In this document: positions 7,662 through 16,021 of the stretch, one piece after another
Layout of the letters: each line of letters starts with the position of its first letter
How positions within the stretch are numbered: position 1 is the stretch's first letter
NCBI GenBank assembly: GCA_009928985.1
Contig: SABL01000011.1
Coordinates: 1 to 38,291 of the forward strand
Direction: 5' to 3'
DNA from: Clostridia bacterium
GTDB taxonomy: Bacteria > Bacillota > Clostridia > Saccharofermentanales > UBA5734
Length of the DNA stretch: 38,291 bases
Notes under the pieces: generated by a model
The model's input: the letters and a program-made list of their open reading frames with translations, nothing else
What the model was told of the DNA's origin: nothing
Database searches by the model: none
Made by a program: the position numbers and the translations under genes

Positions 7662-8840
7662 TTAGTTCAAGCCGGTGAAATCAGCAGCGGCATAGTAGCC
7701 GGAATCGATCAGAGCGGACTTGACGCTGGCCTGGTCAACCACGATGACCTCGGTCTGTTTGGCTTTGACGTCAACCTTCTTGTTGTTGTAGGAACCAGTG
7801 GTCTGCGGTTCTTCACCCTTGAGGATGGAGACGGCCATGGTGATCGAGTCGGCAACGAGGCTGCGGACATCTTTGAAAACGGTCATGCTCTGCTTGCCAT
7901 CGATGATGTACTGGACAGAAGCTTTTTCTGCGTCCTGGCCGGTGACGACGAAGCTGGTGACGTCTTTGTCAGCGGCAAAGGTGTCAGCGATGGAACGGGC
8001 GGTACCGTCGTTCGGAGCGAGGATGTAGACATCGCCCTTGTCGGCAGCGGTGGCATTGGTCAGGTGGGCTTCGGCTTTGTTCTTGGCTTCGTTGAAGTCC
8101 CAGTTGGTTGTGACCTGGCCAATGATGGCGGCCATTTCGTCACGGGTCAGAGTAGCCTTGGCCTGCAGTTTGACAGCTTCGGCCGAGTTCTTGATCACGA
8201 AAGTACCGTCAGCGATCTTGGGCTGCAGCACGTTCCAGGCACCTTCGAAGAACAGGAAGGCGTTGTTGTCGGAGGACGCACCGGCATACAGATAGAGCGG
8301 GGCACCCTTGGCGCCGGCAGCTGTGGCTTTGTCAATCAGGTACTGGCCCTGGGCAGCGCCGACAGCAATGCTGTCAAAGGTCACGTAGTAGTTGACGTTT
8401 TCACTGGAGGTGATCAGGCGGTCGTAGGAGATGACCTTGACACCAGCAGCGGCGGCAGCGTCAGCGGCGGCAGCGGCGGCATCGCCGTCCTGCGGACAGA
8501 TGATCAGGACTTTAATGCCCTTGGTGATCAGCGCTTCAACATTCGATTTTTCCGTAGCAGAGGAACCTTGGCTGAAGAGAACTTCAGATTTGAAGCCTGC
8601 TTCTTGCAGGGCAGCGGTGAAACGGCCCTCGTCCTGAACCCAGCGGGGTTCGTCCTTGGTCGGCAAAACGATACCAACGTCGAGGCCGCCAGAAGCGGGA
8701 GCGGCAGTGGTTTCGCCTGCAGCGGTCGTTCCGGCCGGAGCAGCGGTGGTGGAAGTCGACGCACAGCCTGCGATACCAAACAGAGCCAGCATCAGAGTCA
8801 GAACCAGAACGAGTGCAACTGATTTCTTGACAGATTTCAT
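7662..8840 (-). CDS. Sugar-binding lipoprotein of the ABC importer (ChvE/XylF-like)
   Basis: This extracellular solute receptor delivers a monosaccharide to the permease. From the chosen ATG at 8840, which follows AGGAGG with an 8-base gap, the protein has 392 residues. It starts with a lipoprotein signal (MKSVKKS, hydrophobic stretch, lipobox IAGC with Cys26), then an Ala/Thr linker to about residue 50. The mature part begins DVGIVLPTKDEPRWVQDEGRF, typical of the periplasmic-binding protein/LacI fold of multiple-monosaccharide binding proteins (ChvE family). Longer in-frame starts lack a ribosome-binding site. It is the first gene of the operon. Codon use is more balanced than in neighbours, as expected for high expression. 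Confidence 0.92.
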   Translation of the reverse strand: MKSVKKSVALVLVLTLMLALFGIAGCASTSTTAAPAGTTAAGETTAAPASGGLDVGIVLPTKDEPRWVQDEGRFTAALQEAGFKSEVLFSQGSSATEKSNVEALITKGIKVLIICPQDGDAAAAAADAAAAAGVKVISYDRLITSSENVNYYVTFDSIAVGAAQGQYLIDKATAAGAKGAPLYLYAGASSDNNAFLFFEGAWNVLQPKIADGTFVIKNSAEAVKLQAKATLTRDEMAAIIGQVTTNWDFNEAKNKAEAHLTNATAADKGDVYILAPNDGTARSIADTFAADKDVTSFVVTGQDAEKASVQYIIDGKQSMTVFKDVRSLVADSITMAVSILKGEEPQTTGSYNNKKVDVKAKQTEVIVVDQASVKSALIDSGYYAAADFTGLN

Positions 8841-8978
8841 GATTTCTTTCCTCCTCATGTTTTGGCCGGGGGCGTTCCCCGACCCTGCACTCACAGGCTA
8901 ACACAACACAATCTTCACTTGCTTGTCACAAATCTTTCATATTTTAAGTGAAATGCCCAGCACGCCGAATGGAGCAGG

Positions 8979-8999
8979 ATTTTCTTGTCGCAAGAAAAT
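8979..8999. promoter_or_regulatory. Operator-like palindrome in the divergent mltG/sugar-operon gap
   Basis: ATTTTCTTG (8979-8987) and CAAGAAAAT (8991-8999) are perfect 9-bp arms separated by TCG. The site lies in the 276-base gap between the divergent sugar operon and mltG. It could be an operator or a short hairpin. There is no regulator gene beside it to assign. Confidence 0.4.
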
Positions 9000-9061
9000 G
9001 CTATCGTGACCACCTCTCACACCTCGTGATTTGCACATTCTTACCCTTGCCCCTGCCAGTG

Positions 9062-9070
9062 TGCTACAAT
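9062..9070 (+). promoter_or_regulatory. Extended -10 promoter for mltG
   Basis: TGCTACAAT is a TGn-TACAAT extended -10 element, 47 bases before the mltG ATG at 9117. A weak TTACCC lies 18 bases upstream of the hexamer. Extended -10 promoters need little from a -35. Confidence 0.5.
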
Positions 9071-9116
9071 AAGCGAATCTTTGAGCTAGAAGTTAAGAAG
9101 TAAGGACGATCCATTC

Positions 9117-10286
9117 ATGAACAAATATTTCTCCAGCACTGGCCGGTCAACAGCTTTGATCATTGTGATCGCTTTGGTGATCGCGTTGACCCTTGCTTTC
9201 AGCTTGGCTGCTTGTGCTTTGAATGGCACTGACAAGGTCGCTGATGGTACGACATTCGCCGACCAGACCAGCCAAATGTCAAACACTGCGGCCGAACTCG
9301 ATGCAAGTGACACTGGCGATATTTCTGAAGAACCAGCCGGTGAAAGCACCAGCTCTGCCAGTCAGGCCACCGAACCGGCCACCACTGTCTCGCCTGTCGA
9401 TCCGGTGACCACTCCCACCGCCACGACAGCACCAGCCCCCAGCCCCACTACAACATCGACTCCCACCTCCGCCGCACCTGTCGATGCCTCCGGATCACTT
9501 CCCATCACCAACTGGACCCTGACCGAGCAGGGAACGATCCTCTGGTACACCCCCGCGCCAGCCCAGATCGCCTACAACGCAGTCCGGACCGTCTCTGTCA
9601 CCATTCCCGAGGGCTACACCTTGGTCGAGATCTGCAAAATTTTGGAAAAAAAGGGCATCCAGACCTTCTACCATACGTTCTCAGCGGCTCTGAACGGCGA
9701 TTACCCCAGCTACGGTTTCACCGATGCCTCGAAAACCGCCCCCAACCGCCGCTATGCGCTCGAGGGCTATCTTTTTCCCGATACCTATGAATTTCACGTC
9801 GGCGAAAAGCCCTACAATATATTTGCCAAGATCCTCAGCAACACCAATGCCGTGCTCAGCAACTACCAGCCCCATCCCGGCATGACCATGGACCAGGTCG
9901 TCACCCTGGCCTCACTGATCGAGGAAGAAGCATTCACCGGCGAAACCCGTGGCAATGTGTCATCGGTCCTACACAATCGACTCAGCATCGGCCAGCGCCT
10001 TGAACTCGACAAATCCATCCATTACGTCGAGTGGTACATCAAGCCCCTCATTCAGTCCACCAGCACGTCTGAAATCAATGCCTACAACAGTTACTACAAC
10101 ACGTACAAATGCCCTGCGCTGCCGGCCGGTCCGATCTCGAATCCTGGCCGCCTGGCCATCGAGGCTGCGATCAGTCCCGCCCAGACCAACTACTACTATT
10201 TTGTCACGGATGCTGCGGGCAATTACTACTATGCCAGTACGTGGGAAGAACACCTCGAAAACCTCAAAACAGCCGGGCTGGCGTGA
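9117..10286 (+). CDS. mltG: Endolytic transglycosylase MltG-like (YceG-like) protein, putative lipoprotein
   Basis: MltG-type enzymes cut nascent peptidoglycan glycan strands at the outer face of the membrane. The 389-residue protein has a hydrophobic N-terminus ending in a possible lipobox (SLAAC, Cys33), a Ser/Thr/Pro/Ala-rich linker to about residue 125, and then the YceG domain. Family blocks include IPEGYTLVEICKILEKKGI, GYLFPDTYEF, LASLIEEEAF (predicted catalytic Glu269), NRLSIGQRLELDKSIHYV, YNTYKCPALPAGPISNPG and a C-terminal YYFVTDAAGNYYYA. The ATG at 9117 sits behind TAAGGAC. Most MltG proteins keep a transmembrane anchor, so the lipobox is unusual. It has its own promoter and is followed immediately by the EamA gene. 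Confidence 0.87.
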   Translation: MNKYFSSTGRSTALIIVIALVIALTLAFSLAACALNGTDKVADGTTFADQTSQMSNTAAELDASDTGDISEEPAGESTSSASQATEPATTVSPVDPVTTPTATTAPAPSPTTTSTPTSAAPVDASGSLPITNWTLTEQGTILWYTPAPAQIAYNAVRTVSVTIPEGYTLVEICKILEKKGIQTFYHTFSAALNGDYPSYGFTDASKTAPNRRYALEGYLFPDTYEFHVGEKPYNIFAKILSNTNAVLSNYQPHPGMTMDQVVTLASLIEEEAFTGETRGNVSSVLHNRLSIGQRLELDKSIHYVEWYIKPLIQSTSTSEINAYNSYYNTYKCPALPAGPISNPGRLAIEAAISPAQTNYYYFVTDAAGNYYYASTWEEHLENLKTAGLA

Positions 10287-10294
10287 ATAAATGC

Positions 10295-11230
10295 ATGAAA
10301 TTTAAAGGTGAAATCAGTCTGTTAACCGTCGCCCTGATCTGGGGCAGCGGCTTTGTCGCCACCGATCTGGCCCTCGGAAATCTGACCGCCACAGGGGTCA
10401 TGGCCATCCGCTTTGTCATTGCTGCCGTTTTCATTGGTGCGCTGTTTGGGCGCCGCATCCGGCCTGCCCTTGACAGCCTGACAATCCGGCGTGGTATTTT
10501 CCTCGGCATCTTCCTGAACCTGTCCTTTCTGGCCCAGACCGTGGGACTCGTGTTCACCACGCCGTCGAAAAACGCTTTCTTGACGGCCGTCAATGTCATC
10601 CTCGTTCCATTTATTGCAGCAATTTTCGCGCGTGGCTCGCACAAAGTCGAGCGCTCCGGTGTCATCGGCGCGCTGCTCGCCATCGTCGGCATTGGCCTGA
10701 TCAGCCTCAACCTTGATGGTTCGGTCAACATGGGCGACCTGCTGACGCTCCTCTGTGCGGTTGGCTTTGCTTTCCATATCTATTTCACCGGCGATTTTGT
10801 CCGCCGCGGCAGCAATGCCATCGCCCTGACCATTCTCCAGCTCAGCACGGCAGCGATCCTGTCATTGGTCGCTGTTGGTGTCGAATCATTGTTTGGTCTC
10901 GGCCAGGTCAAAGAAACAGCCAACGTGAATCCCACTGTATCGATCCTGGCCGCCGTCTACCTCGGGCTGCTTTCCACCGGCGTCGCCTTCCTGCTCCAGA
11001 CCGTGGCCCAGCAATGGACCACCCAGACCCGGGCCGCCATCCTGATGTCCACTGAATCCGTCTTCGGCACCCTGATGTCCGCCCTCATTCTCCAGGAGCA
11101 AATGACCACGCGCGCCATCATCGGCTCCGCCATTGTCTTCGCCGCCATCCTGGTCGCCGAACTTGGTGCCATCCGGCAAAGCCCAAAAGCCCCGAAACTA
11201 ACCCTCGGTCAAAATCCCGACTTTGACTGA
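10295..11230 (+). CDS. EamA/DMT-superfamily transporter
   Basis: This 311-residue protein has about ten membrane segments and two EamA repeats, as in drug/metabolite transporters. It begins MKFKGEISLLTVALIWGSGFVATDLAL, where the WGSGF motif is typical of the first EamA helix. The second half has STGVAFLLQTVAQQWT and ILMSTESVFGTLMSALILQEQ, also family hallmarks. I prefer the ATG at 10295. A GTG at 10283 overlaps the mltG stop (GTGA) and is an alternative that would couple translation. Substrate is unknown; family members export amino acids, nucleobases or drugs. Confidence 0.88.
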   Translation: MKFKGEISLLTVALIWGSGFVATDLALGNLTATGVMAIRFVIAAVFIGALFGRRIRPALDSLTIRRGIFLGIFLNLSFLAQTVGLVFTTPSKNAFLTAVNVILVPFIAAIFARGSHKVERSGVIGALLAIVGIGLISLNLDGSVNMGDLLTLLCAVGFAFHIYFTGDFVRRGSNAIALTILQLSTAAILSLVAVGVESLFGLGQVKETANVNPTVSILAAVYLGLLSTGVAFLLQTVAQQWTTQTRAAILMSTESVFGTLMSALILQEQMTTRAIIGSAIVFAAILVAELGAIRQSPKAPKLTLGQNPDFD

Positions 11231-11304
11231 ACATGCAATACCATCAATAAAAATTCACCATCGAGACTCAAAGCAAAGTAAAATGAAAAGAAGATGAATA
11301 TTTT

Positions 11305-11335
11305 GCCGAAAAAGGGACCCCGTCCCTTTTTCGGC
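11305..11335. repeat. Palindromic repeat copy just upstream of the acylphosphatase RBS
   Basis: GCCGAAAAAGGGAC (11305-11318) and GTCCCTTTTTCGGC (11322-11335) form perfect 14-bp arms around CCC. The acylphosphatase Shine-Dalgarno (GGAGGTGAGG) starts at the very edge of the palindrome, so a folded hairpin would abut the ribosome-binding site. Confidence 0.9.
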
Positions 11336-11348
11336 GGAGGTGAGGCCA

Positions 11349-11633
11349 ATGCCCGTCCAACGCTTGAAAATCATCTGCAGCGGCCTGGTCCAGGCGGTCG
11401 GTTTCCGCTATTTTGTCAAGACGACGGCGCATGCGCTGGGCCTTGCTGGTTTTGTGGAAAATCTCGACACAGGTGATGTCCTGATCGAGGCTCAGGGAAC
11501 GCCAGAACAGCTGCAGGCTTTGCTGGTCCGGATCGAAAAAGGGAACGGCTACTCCCGCATCGATCATCTGGTCCGATACCCGCTGCCTGTGGACCCGCAC
11601 GCCCACAACTTCGAGATCCGCTATGATTTTTGA
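11349..11633 (+). CDS. acyP: Acylphosphatase
   Basis: Acylphosphatase hydrolyses carboxyl-phosphate bonds such as acetyl phosphate. The 94-residue protein carries the signature GLVQAVGFRYF with Arg20, and GFVENLDTGDV with Asn38; these match the numbered catalytic Arg and Asn of the family. It also has VLIEAQGTPEQLQALL. The ATG at 11349 is chosen because GGAGGTGAGG lies immediately upstream; a GTG nine bases earlier would overlap that site. Its 3' end overlaps the start of the next gene by 11 bases. Acyl phosphates are intermediates of the butyrate kinase pathway encoded elsewhere here, but any functional link is speculative. Confidence 0.92.
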   Translation: MPVQRLKIICSGLVQAVGFRYFVKTTAHALGLAGFVENLDTGDVLIEAQGTPEQLQALLVRIEKGNGYSRIDHLVRYPLPVDPHAHNFEIRYDF

Positions 11634-13728
11634 CAGGCAACCGGGAGCGAAGAGCCCCCATCGATCAAAATCGAGATTTTTGCGCAATCGCTGGCTTTTC
11701 CGCCTCAGCCTGAGCTTTCTTGCAACGAGCCTCGTTTTGACGGGGCTATTGATGCTTCTGGTTTCCCGTACTGTCACCGGACAATTCATCGACCAAACCG
11801 ATGCGGCCAACCGCGAATTGCTCGCACAGACAGCGATCAACATTGACTACACATTGACTGACCTATACACCGAGTATTACCAGCTCTGGCAAAATGATCC
11901 CACCATCCAGTCGATGCTGCAAACGACACGGTCGGAGATTTCACCAGTCCTGGACCAGAAACTGACGCAGGAACTGCAGTTTTCTGCGGAGCAACTCATG
12001 CTTGTGCGGTCCGCCCATTTCATCAGCTACCGCCTGGACCGCGTCTGGTCCAGCAATGCGGCCCCGTCAAGCCTGGCCTTCCAGCCGGACACGAGCGCCG
12101 ACCCCTTCCTTCATGAAGTGGCCGCCCAGTACGACACCTACCGCGCAGACATCTTTTTTGCCCGCAAAACCCGTTACACCAATGCATCCGACCCAGAAGG
12201 CTCAGTATCCCCGGAGGTCGACAACCTGACCTTCTTTTTTGCCAGCCGGTCAACGGACACGGCAACTCGCCCGTTCGATGATGTCCTTCTGATCAACATC
12301 GATCGCGATGCTTTCAGTCAGCTGATCCAGCAACATACGGACACAGGCTTTATCCTGCTCGTGTCTCCCAGCGGAGAAATCGTCTCCGATACGAGCAAAA
12401 ATTGGACTGGACACGTGCTGAGCGACCTGGTCACCAATCCAGACCATTTCCCCCGCATGCGCGAATCAACGGAACAAGACGGTTCATTTTTGGCCGCAAC
12501 TGCCATCGGCCGCAGTCTGGTCACTTGGCAGAAGGCCAGTTCCATGAATTTCTACCTGATCGACTTCATGCCCCTGATCAGCGTCTATGCAGAAGTCAAT
12601 CGCCTGAACCGGCAAATTGTGCTTTATTTCATGGCTGCGATGCTATTAAGTCTCTTGATCGGCCTCTTTTCAGTCCGGTATTTATACAAACCACTGCAGA
12701 ACCTGCTGGATCGAATCGGCCCCATCGCTCAAAGCCAAACTGGCTTATACCAGACTGGCAACGAACCGAATGGCCTGTCCCAGGGCCCGCCCGCCACCTT
12801 CAACACAAAACCCATGGATGAGTTCGCCGTCCTGGATGCCGCTTACCAGCATTTTGCACTGCGCGAGCACCAGCAGAACTTGCTCCAGCTCTTTCATGGT
12901 ATCGCCCCGGAATCCAGTCTGGCTATGAAAAATGCCTTTCCAGCCTTCCCGGCAGCGGCCCTTGATCTTGCTAGCACCACGGATGCAACTGCCTGGCTGG
13001 CCTTGACGCTCATGCCTGTGCAGGAAAAAGGCCTCACCTTGCAACAGATGATCTTGCTTGGCCAGACCATCTGGGAGAAATTCCGCCACATCACCGTTGT
13101 GACCCAAGATGAGATGCTCCATGCGTTGCTGCCTCTGACAGAAGAACAGACGATACACACCATTCGCACTCAATATGAAAAGTTTCTCGCCGAGTGGCAG
13201 GAGAGTGGCCAGCCAGCGCTGGTCTGTGGCCTGGGCGCCACGGTGGAAAATCCTGCCGACGCCCGTCTTTCACATCGCCAGGCGATCATCGCCGCGAACC
13301 AGGCCAGGCTGATCGCCAGTGACCAGACCGGACCAGCCATTCCCATTTTCGCTTACGACGATTTTGCTCCTGCGAGGCAACCGAATAGCCTTGCACAGCC
13401 AACGCCAGCCAGCCAAGCCAAGGCCCTGGTTGCTGAGCATCTGGCGGATCCGACTCTGACCATCGACCAGATCGCCTCGACCATCGGTCTGTCCAATGGC
13501 TACTTGCGCCAGCTCTTCAAACAGGAAACCGGCCAGACTCTCAATGACTACATCATCGAATCCCGGATCCAACGCGCCTGTGAATTGCTGGTGAACACCA
13601 GCCAGACTGGCCGCGAAATCGCCAGTGCCATTGGATTCAACGATGCCCGCTATTTCTACACCTTGTTCAAAAAGCGCACCGGCCTGACGACCGATCACTA
13701 TCGCCGCACCAAGACGCAAGCGCCGTAG
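11623..13728 (+). CDS. Membrane-anchored AraC-family regulator with extracellular sensor domain
   Basis: This 701-residue protein has a membrane helix at about 27-48, a large extracellular region that looks like a Cache-type sensor (about 50-328), a second helix at about 330-350, a linker region, and a C-terminal AraC double helix-turn-helix at about 597-695. The DNA-binding end contains LTIDQIASTIGLSNGYLRQLF and IASAIGFNDARYFYTLFKKRTG. This layout occurs in Bacillota regulators that link extracellular signals, often sugars, to transcription without a separate kinase. The ATG at 11623 overlaps the acylphosphatase end, which suggests translational coupling; its own Shine-Dalgarno is weak. The ligand and target genes are unknown. 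Confidence 0.85.
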   Translation: MIFDRQPGAKSPHRSKSRFLRNRWLFRLSLSFLATSLVLTGLLMLLVSRTVTGQFIDQTDAANRELLAQTAINIDYTLTDLYTEYYQLWQNDPTIQSMLQTTRSEISPVLDQKLTQELQFSAEQLMLVRSAHFISYRLDRVWSSNAAPSSLAFQPDTSADPFLHEVAAQYDTYRADIFFARKTRYTNASDPEGSVSPEVDNLTFFFASRSTDTATRPFDDVLLINIDRDAFSQLIQQHTDTGFILLVSPSGEIVSDTSKNWTGHVLSDLVTNPDHFPRMRESTEQDGSFLAATAIGRSLVTWQKASSMNFYLIDFMPLISVYAEVNRLNRQIVLYFMAAMLLSLLIGLFSVRYLYKPLQNLLDRIGPIAQSQTGLYQTGNEPNGLSQGPPATFNTKPMDEFAVLDAAYQHFALREHQQNLLQLFHGIAPESSLAMKNAFPAFPAAALDLASTTDATAWLALTLMPVQEKGLTLQQMILLGQTIWEKFRHITVVTQDEMLHALLPLTEEQTIHTIRTQYEKFLAEWQESGQPALVCGLGATVENPADARLSHRQAIIAANQARLIASDQTGPAIPIFAYDDFAPARQPNSLAQPTPASQAKALVAEHLADPTLTIDQIASTIGLSNGYLRQLFKQETGQTLNDYIIESRIQRACELLVNTSQTGREIASAIGFNDARYFYTLFKKRTGLTTDHYRRTKTQAP

Positions 13729-13994
13729 GTGCCTGATTCGCAGATGACCTATCAAAAATCCGCAGGTCTCTTGCGTTTTGTCATATGCAAAATTCAAACA
13801 CGCTCTTCAGATTGCCAACATCTCCCCAGACATGTTCAAAATACGTTGAAACAGGCTTTTCTGCAGATCCTTGACTTGGCCAGAGAGCCATTGCTGCTTA
13901 AGATCAAATCAAACTTGCAAATCCAAGATCGGCTCGCATGAAATCCGGCCTTCCAGCCGGCACCTCATACAGCCTGGGCAGAAAGGACCACCAC

Positions 13995-14789
13995 ATGATT
14001 AAAGGAAAAATCTTGATCAGCATTCTCACGGGTGCGATCACCCTGACCTCTGCTGGCATGGCAACCATCATCTCCAATCCCAGCGCCAGCAGCGAGTGGC
14101 TCAGCCAGAGATTTTCAACCTTCAACCTGAAAGATTCCGCTGAAACTGGTGAAAACAAGCAGGATGACTGGTTCGAAACGACTGTGCCTGATGAGGCCAG
14201 ACTCCTTGTTGTGACTCCTGCTCCCGCTACCGATGCCAGCACGTCGGCTACCATAGACGATGACGGAGACTGGGATGAGAATGATGTCAAGACAGGCGAT
14301 GCCAGCCTAATTAAAACCGACGTCGTTGCCTCGGCCTCGATCCCGTCAGGCGAATCCGGCAGCACCGGCACCACTGGCAGCACTGGAACCACCGGCAGTG
14401 ATTCGAGCGTCGACGTCGTCGCCTCGGCCTCCAAGCCCGGATCCTCCTCTCCCGCCTCAATGGAAGGTCTGATTTCGCTCGAAGAAGCCATCAAATCAGC
14501 CCGGACAGTCGTCGGTGATGCCGTTTACAAAGGGTATGAGCTCGAAGATGACTATCCGCCCGTCTATGAACTCTATTTTGTCAGCGGAAATAAGGGGTAC
14601 GAAATCGAAATCCTCGCTGCCAACGGCGAGATCCTGGATGTAGACAGTGAAACGATCGATCAGGACGATGCAGACGATCGTGACGATGATGATGACGAAG
14701 ACGAAGACGAAGACGATCATGATGACGACGATGACGACGATGACGACGATGAACATGACGATCGTGACGACGAAGAGGACGATGATTGA
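13995..14789 (+). CDS. Secreted or membrane-anchored PepSY-domain protein with poly-Asp tail
   Basis: From the ATG at 13995 (AAAGGA upstream) the protein has 264 residues. It starts with a hydrophobic signal/anchor (MIKGKILISILTGAITL), then a Ser/Thr/Gly-rich region with SGSTGTTGSTGTTGS repeats. A PepSY-like domain follows at about 159-218 (SLEEAIKSARTVVGDAV, then YELYFVSGNKGYEIEI and NGEILDVD). The final 49 residues are almost pure Asp/Glu with a few Arg and His. PepSY domains are associated with peptidase inhibition or extracellular regulation. The acidic tail could bind calcium or other cations. An in-frame ATG at 13938 is possible but gives no better signal sequence. The precise role is unknown. 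Confidence 0.75.
   Translation: MIKGKILISILTGAITLTSAGMATIISNPSASSEWLSQRFSTFNLKDSAETGENKQDDWFETTVPDEARLLVVTPAPATDASTSATIDDDGDWDENDVKTGDASLIKTDVVASASIPSGESGSTGTTGSTGTTGSDSSVDVVASASKPGSSSPASMEGLISLEEAIKSARTVVGDAVYKGYELEDDYPPVYELYFVSGNKGYEIEILAANGEILDVDSETIDQDDADDRDDDDDEDEDEDDHDDDDDDDDDDEHDDRDDEEDDD
14660..14787 (+). repeat. GAC/GAT microsatellite-like tract coding poly-Asp
   Basis: About 130 bases of near-repeated GAC, GAT and GAA codons encode the acidic tail of the PepSY protein. Such triplet tracts can change length by slippage without breaking the frame. Confidence 0.8.
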
Positions 14790-14842
14790 CCCTTGTTTGA
14801 CGCCCCAGTCGTTGTCAAACACCAGCAAAAAATCCCACTTTC

Positions 14843-14885
14843 GTGCCAGACAGCCAACCACAAGGCCGTCTGGCACTTTCTTTTT
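14843..14885 (+). terminator. Rho-independent terminator after the PepSY gene
   Basis: GTGCCAGAC (14843-14851) pairs with GTCTGGCAC (14868-14876), extended inward by GCC/GGC after one mismatch. It is followed by TTTCTTTTT, a typical intrinsic terminator 54 bases after the PepSY stop. Confidence 0.8.
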
Positions 14886-14899
14886 GGTGAGTTACCGAA

Positions 14900-14928
14900 T
14901 TGTCGAAAATTGCGCCAGCCGGTATCAT
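14900..14928 (+). promoter_or_regulatory. Promoter for the Cof-type phosphatase gene
   Basis: TTGTCG (14900-14905) and TATCAT (14923-14928) are separated by 17 bases, between the PepSY terminator and the ATG at 14960. Confidence 0.5.
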
Positions 14929-14959
14929 GAAACCGTGAACAGAACGGAGGATTTTTGGC

Positions 14960-15787
14960 ATGCCCATTGAATTGATTGTGACCGATCTTGACGGCACGGT
15001 GCTCGACGAAGAAAACCGCATCCCCGAGCCGGTCAGTCTCGCTTTCCGACTGGCGCGTGCCAAAGGCATCCCGGCCATCATCGCGACCGGCCGCACCCTG
15101 GTCGAAGCAGTCGATGCCCAGGCTGCCCTCGGTGCCGGGGAATACAGCATCACCATGAATGGCGCGTTCGTCTACGACCACATCAACCAGCAGCCATTAA
15201 GCCACGCCCTGATCCCGCCTCAGACCGTCCTGACCATCATCCGGCTCCTCGAATCCTTCGAGGACGTCTTTTTCCACGCATATGGCAACAACCAGCCGAT
15301 CTGCTCGGAAAAAACCCTGCGCAGCATCCACATGAGTGGTGCCGGACCGGCCTATGTCGCCATGTACAACGCGACCCAGAAAGTGGTTCCGGACCTGATC
15401 CCTTTCCTCGAGCAAACGGGCCAGGAGATCAACAAATTCTACATCACCACACAAAACGTTGATCACCTCGACCTGATCAAGCAATACACCACCCAGATCC
15501 CCGGCGTTCGCTGCCTCCAGTCCATGCCGCGCGGCATCGAGATCATCCCGGAATCGGTCGATAAAGCCCACGCCGTCAACCTGATTTGCCAGCATCTGGG
15601 CATCGACATCAAAAAAGTCCTCCTGATCGGCGACAGTGAAAATGACATCGGCATGCTCCAGCTCGGTGGCGTGAGCGTGGCCATGGGCAATGCCCCTGAC
15701 CACGTCAAAGTCCACGCCGACTGGATAGCCCCGGCCAACACGGAAAACGGTGCCGCCGCCGCGATCGAACGCTATATATTAAACTGA
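14960..15787 (+). CDS. Cof-type HAD-superfamily sugar-phosphate phosphatase
   Basis: This 275-residue cytoplasmic protein is a type IIB HAD hydrolase. Motif I is DLDGTV with Asp9 (nucleophile) and Asp11. Motif II is IIATGRT. Motif IV is GDSENDIGML at 224-233, followed by the family phrase GVSVAMGNAPDHVK. Relatives dephosphorylate sugar phosphates, FMN or pyridoxal phosphate, and the substrate cannot be read from sequence. The ATG at 14960 follows CGGAGGA. It appears to be a single-gene unit, with a promoter at 14900-14928 and a terminator at 15825-15864. Confidence 0.92.
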   Translation: MPIELIVTDLDGTVLDEENRIPEPVSLAFRLARAKGIPAIIATGRTLVEAVDAQAALGAGEYSITMNGAFVYDHINQQPLSHALIPPQTVLTIIRLLESFEDVFFHAYGNNQPICSEKTLRSIHMSGAGPAYVAMYNATQKVVPDLIPFLEQTGQEINKFYITTQNVDHLDLIKQYTTQIPGVRCLQSMPRGIEIIPESVDKAHAVNLICQHLGIDIKKVLLIGDSENDIGMLQLGGVSVAMGNAPDHVKVHADWIAPANTENGAAAAIERYILN

Positions 15788-15824
15788 ACACCCCATTTCA
15801 AAAGGCTCGACCTGTCTAATCAGC

Positions 15825-15864
15825 AAAAACCTGGCAAACTCATAGGCTGCCGGGTTTTTCCTTT
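15825..15864 (+). terminator. Rho-independent terminator after the Cof-type phosphatase gene
   Basis: AAAAACCTGGCA (15825-15836) pairs with TGCCGGGTTTTT (15848-15859) over 12 positions with one G-T pair. The T-run continues as CCTTTT. Confidence 0.8.
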
Positions 15865-15873
15865 TGGTATAAT
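15865..15873 (+). promoter_or_regulatory. Extended -10 promoter for the Memo-AMMECR1 gene
   Basis: TGGTATAAT is a consensus TGn-TATAAT extended -10, directly after the preceding terminator. If used, it gives a leader of about 140 bases before the preferred ATG at 16022. Confidence 0.55.
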
Positions 15874-16021
15874 GAGAATAAGAAAAATCTCAACGAGCGC
15901 ATGCAGGAAAAAGTCGCGGCCCTTCTCGTTTGCAAATCAGCGCGAAAGGCCAGCCATTTCACCGAACCAGCTTCTGGCCATCCCGAGTGGCCAATTGCCC
16001 GTGAAAGCTCCGGTGATTCCG

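Noticed and set aside
13729-13994. Possible gene or RNA between the AraC-type regulator and the PepSY gene
   Set aside because: Only short unconvincing frames and a 5-bp CCGGC/GCCGG hairpin; no clear promoter or RNA structure.
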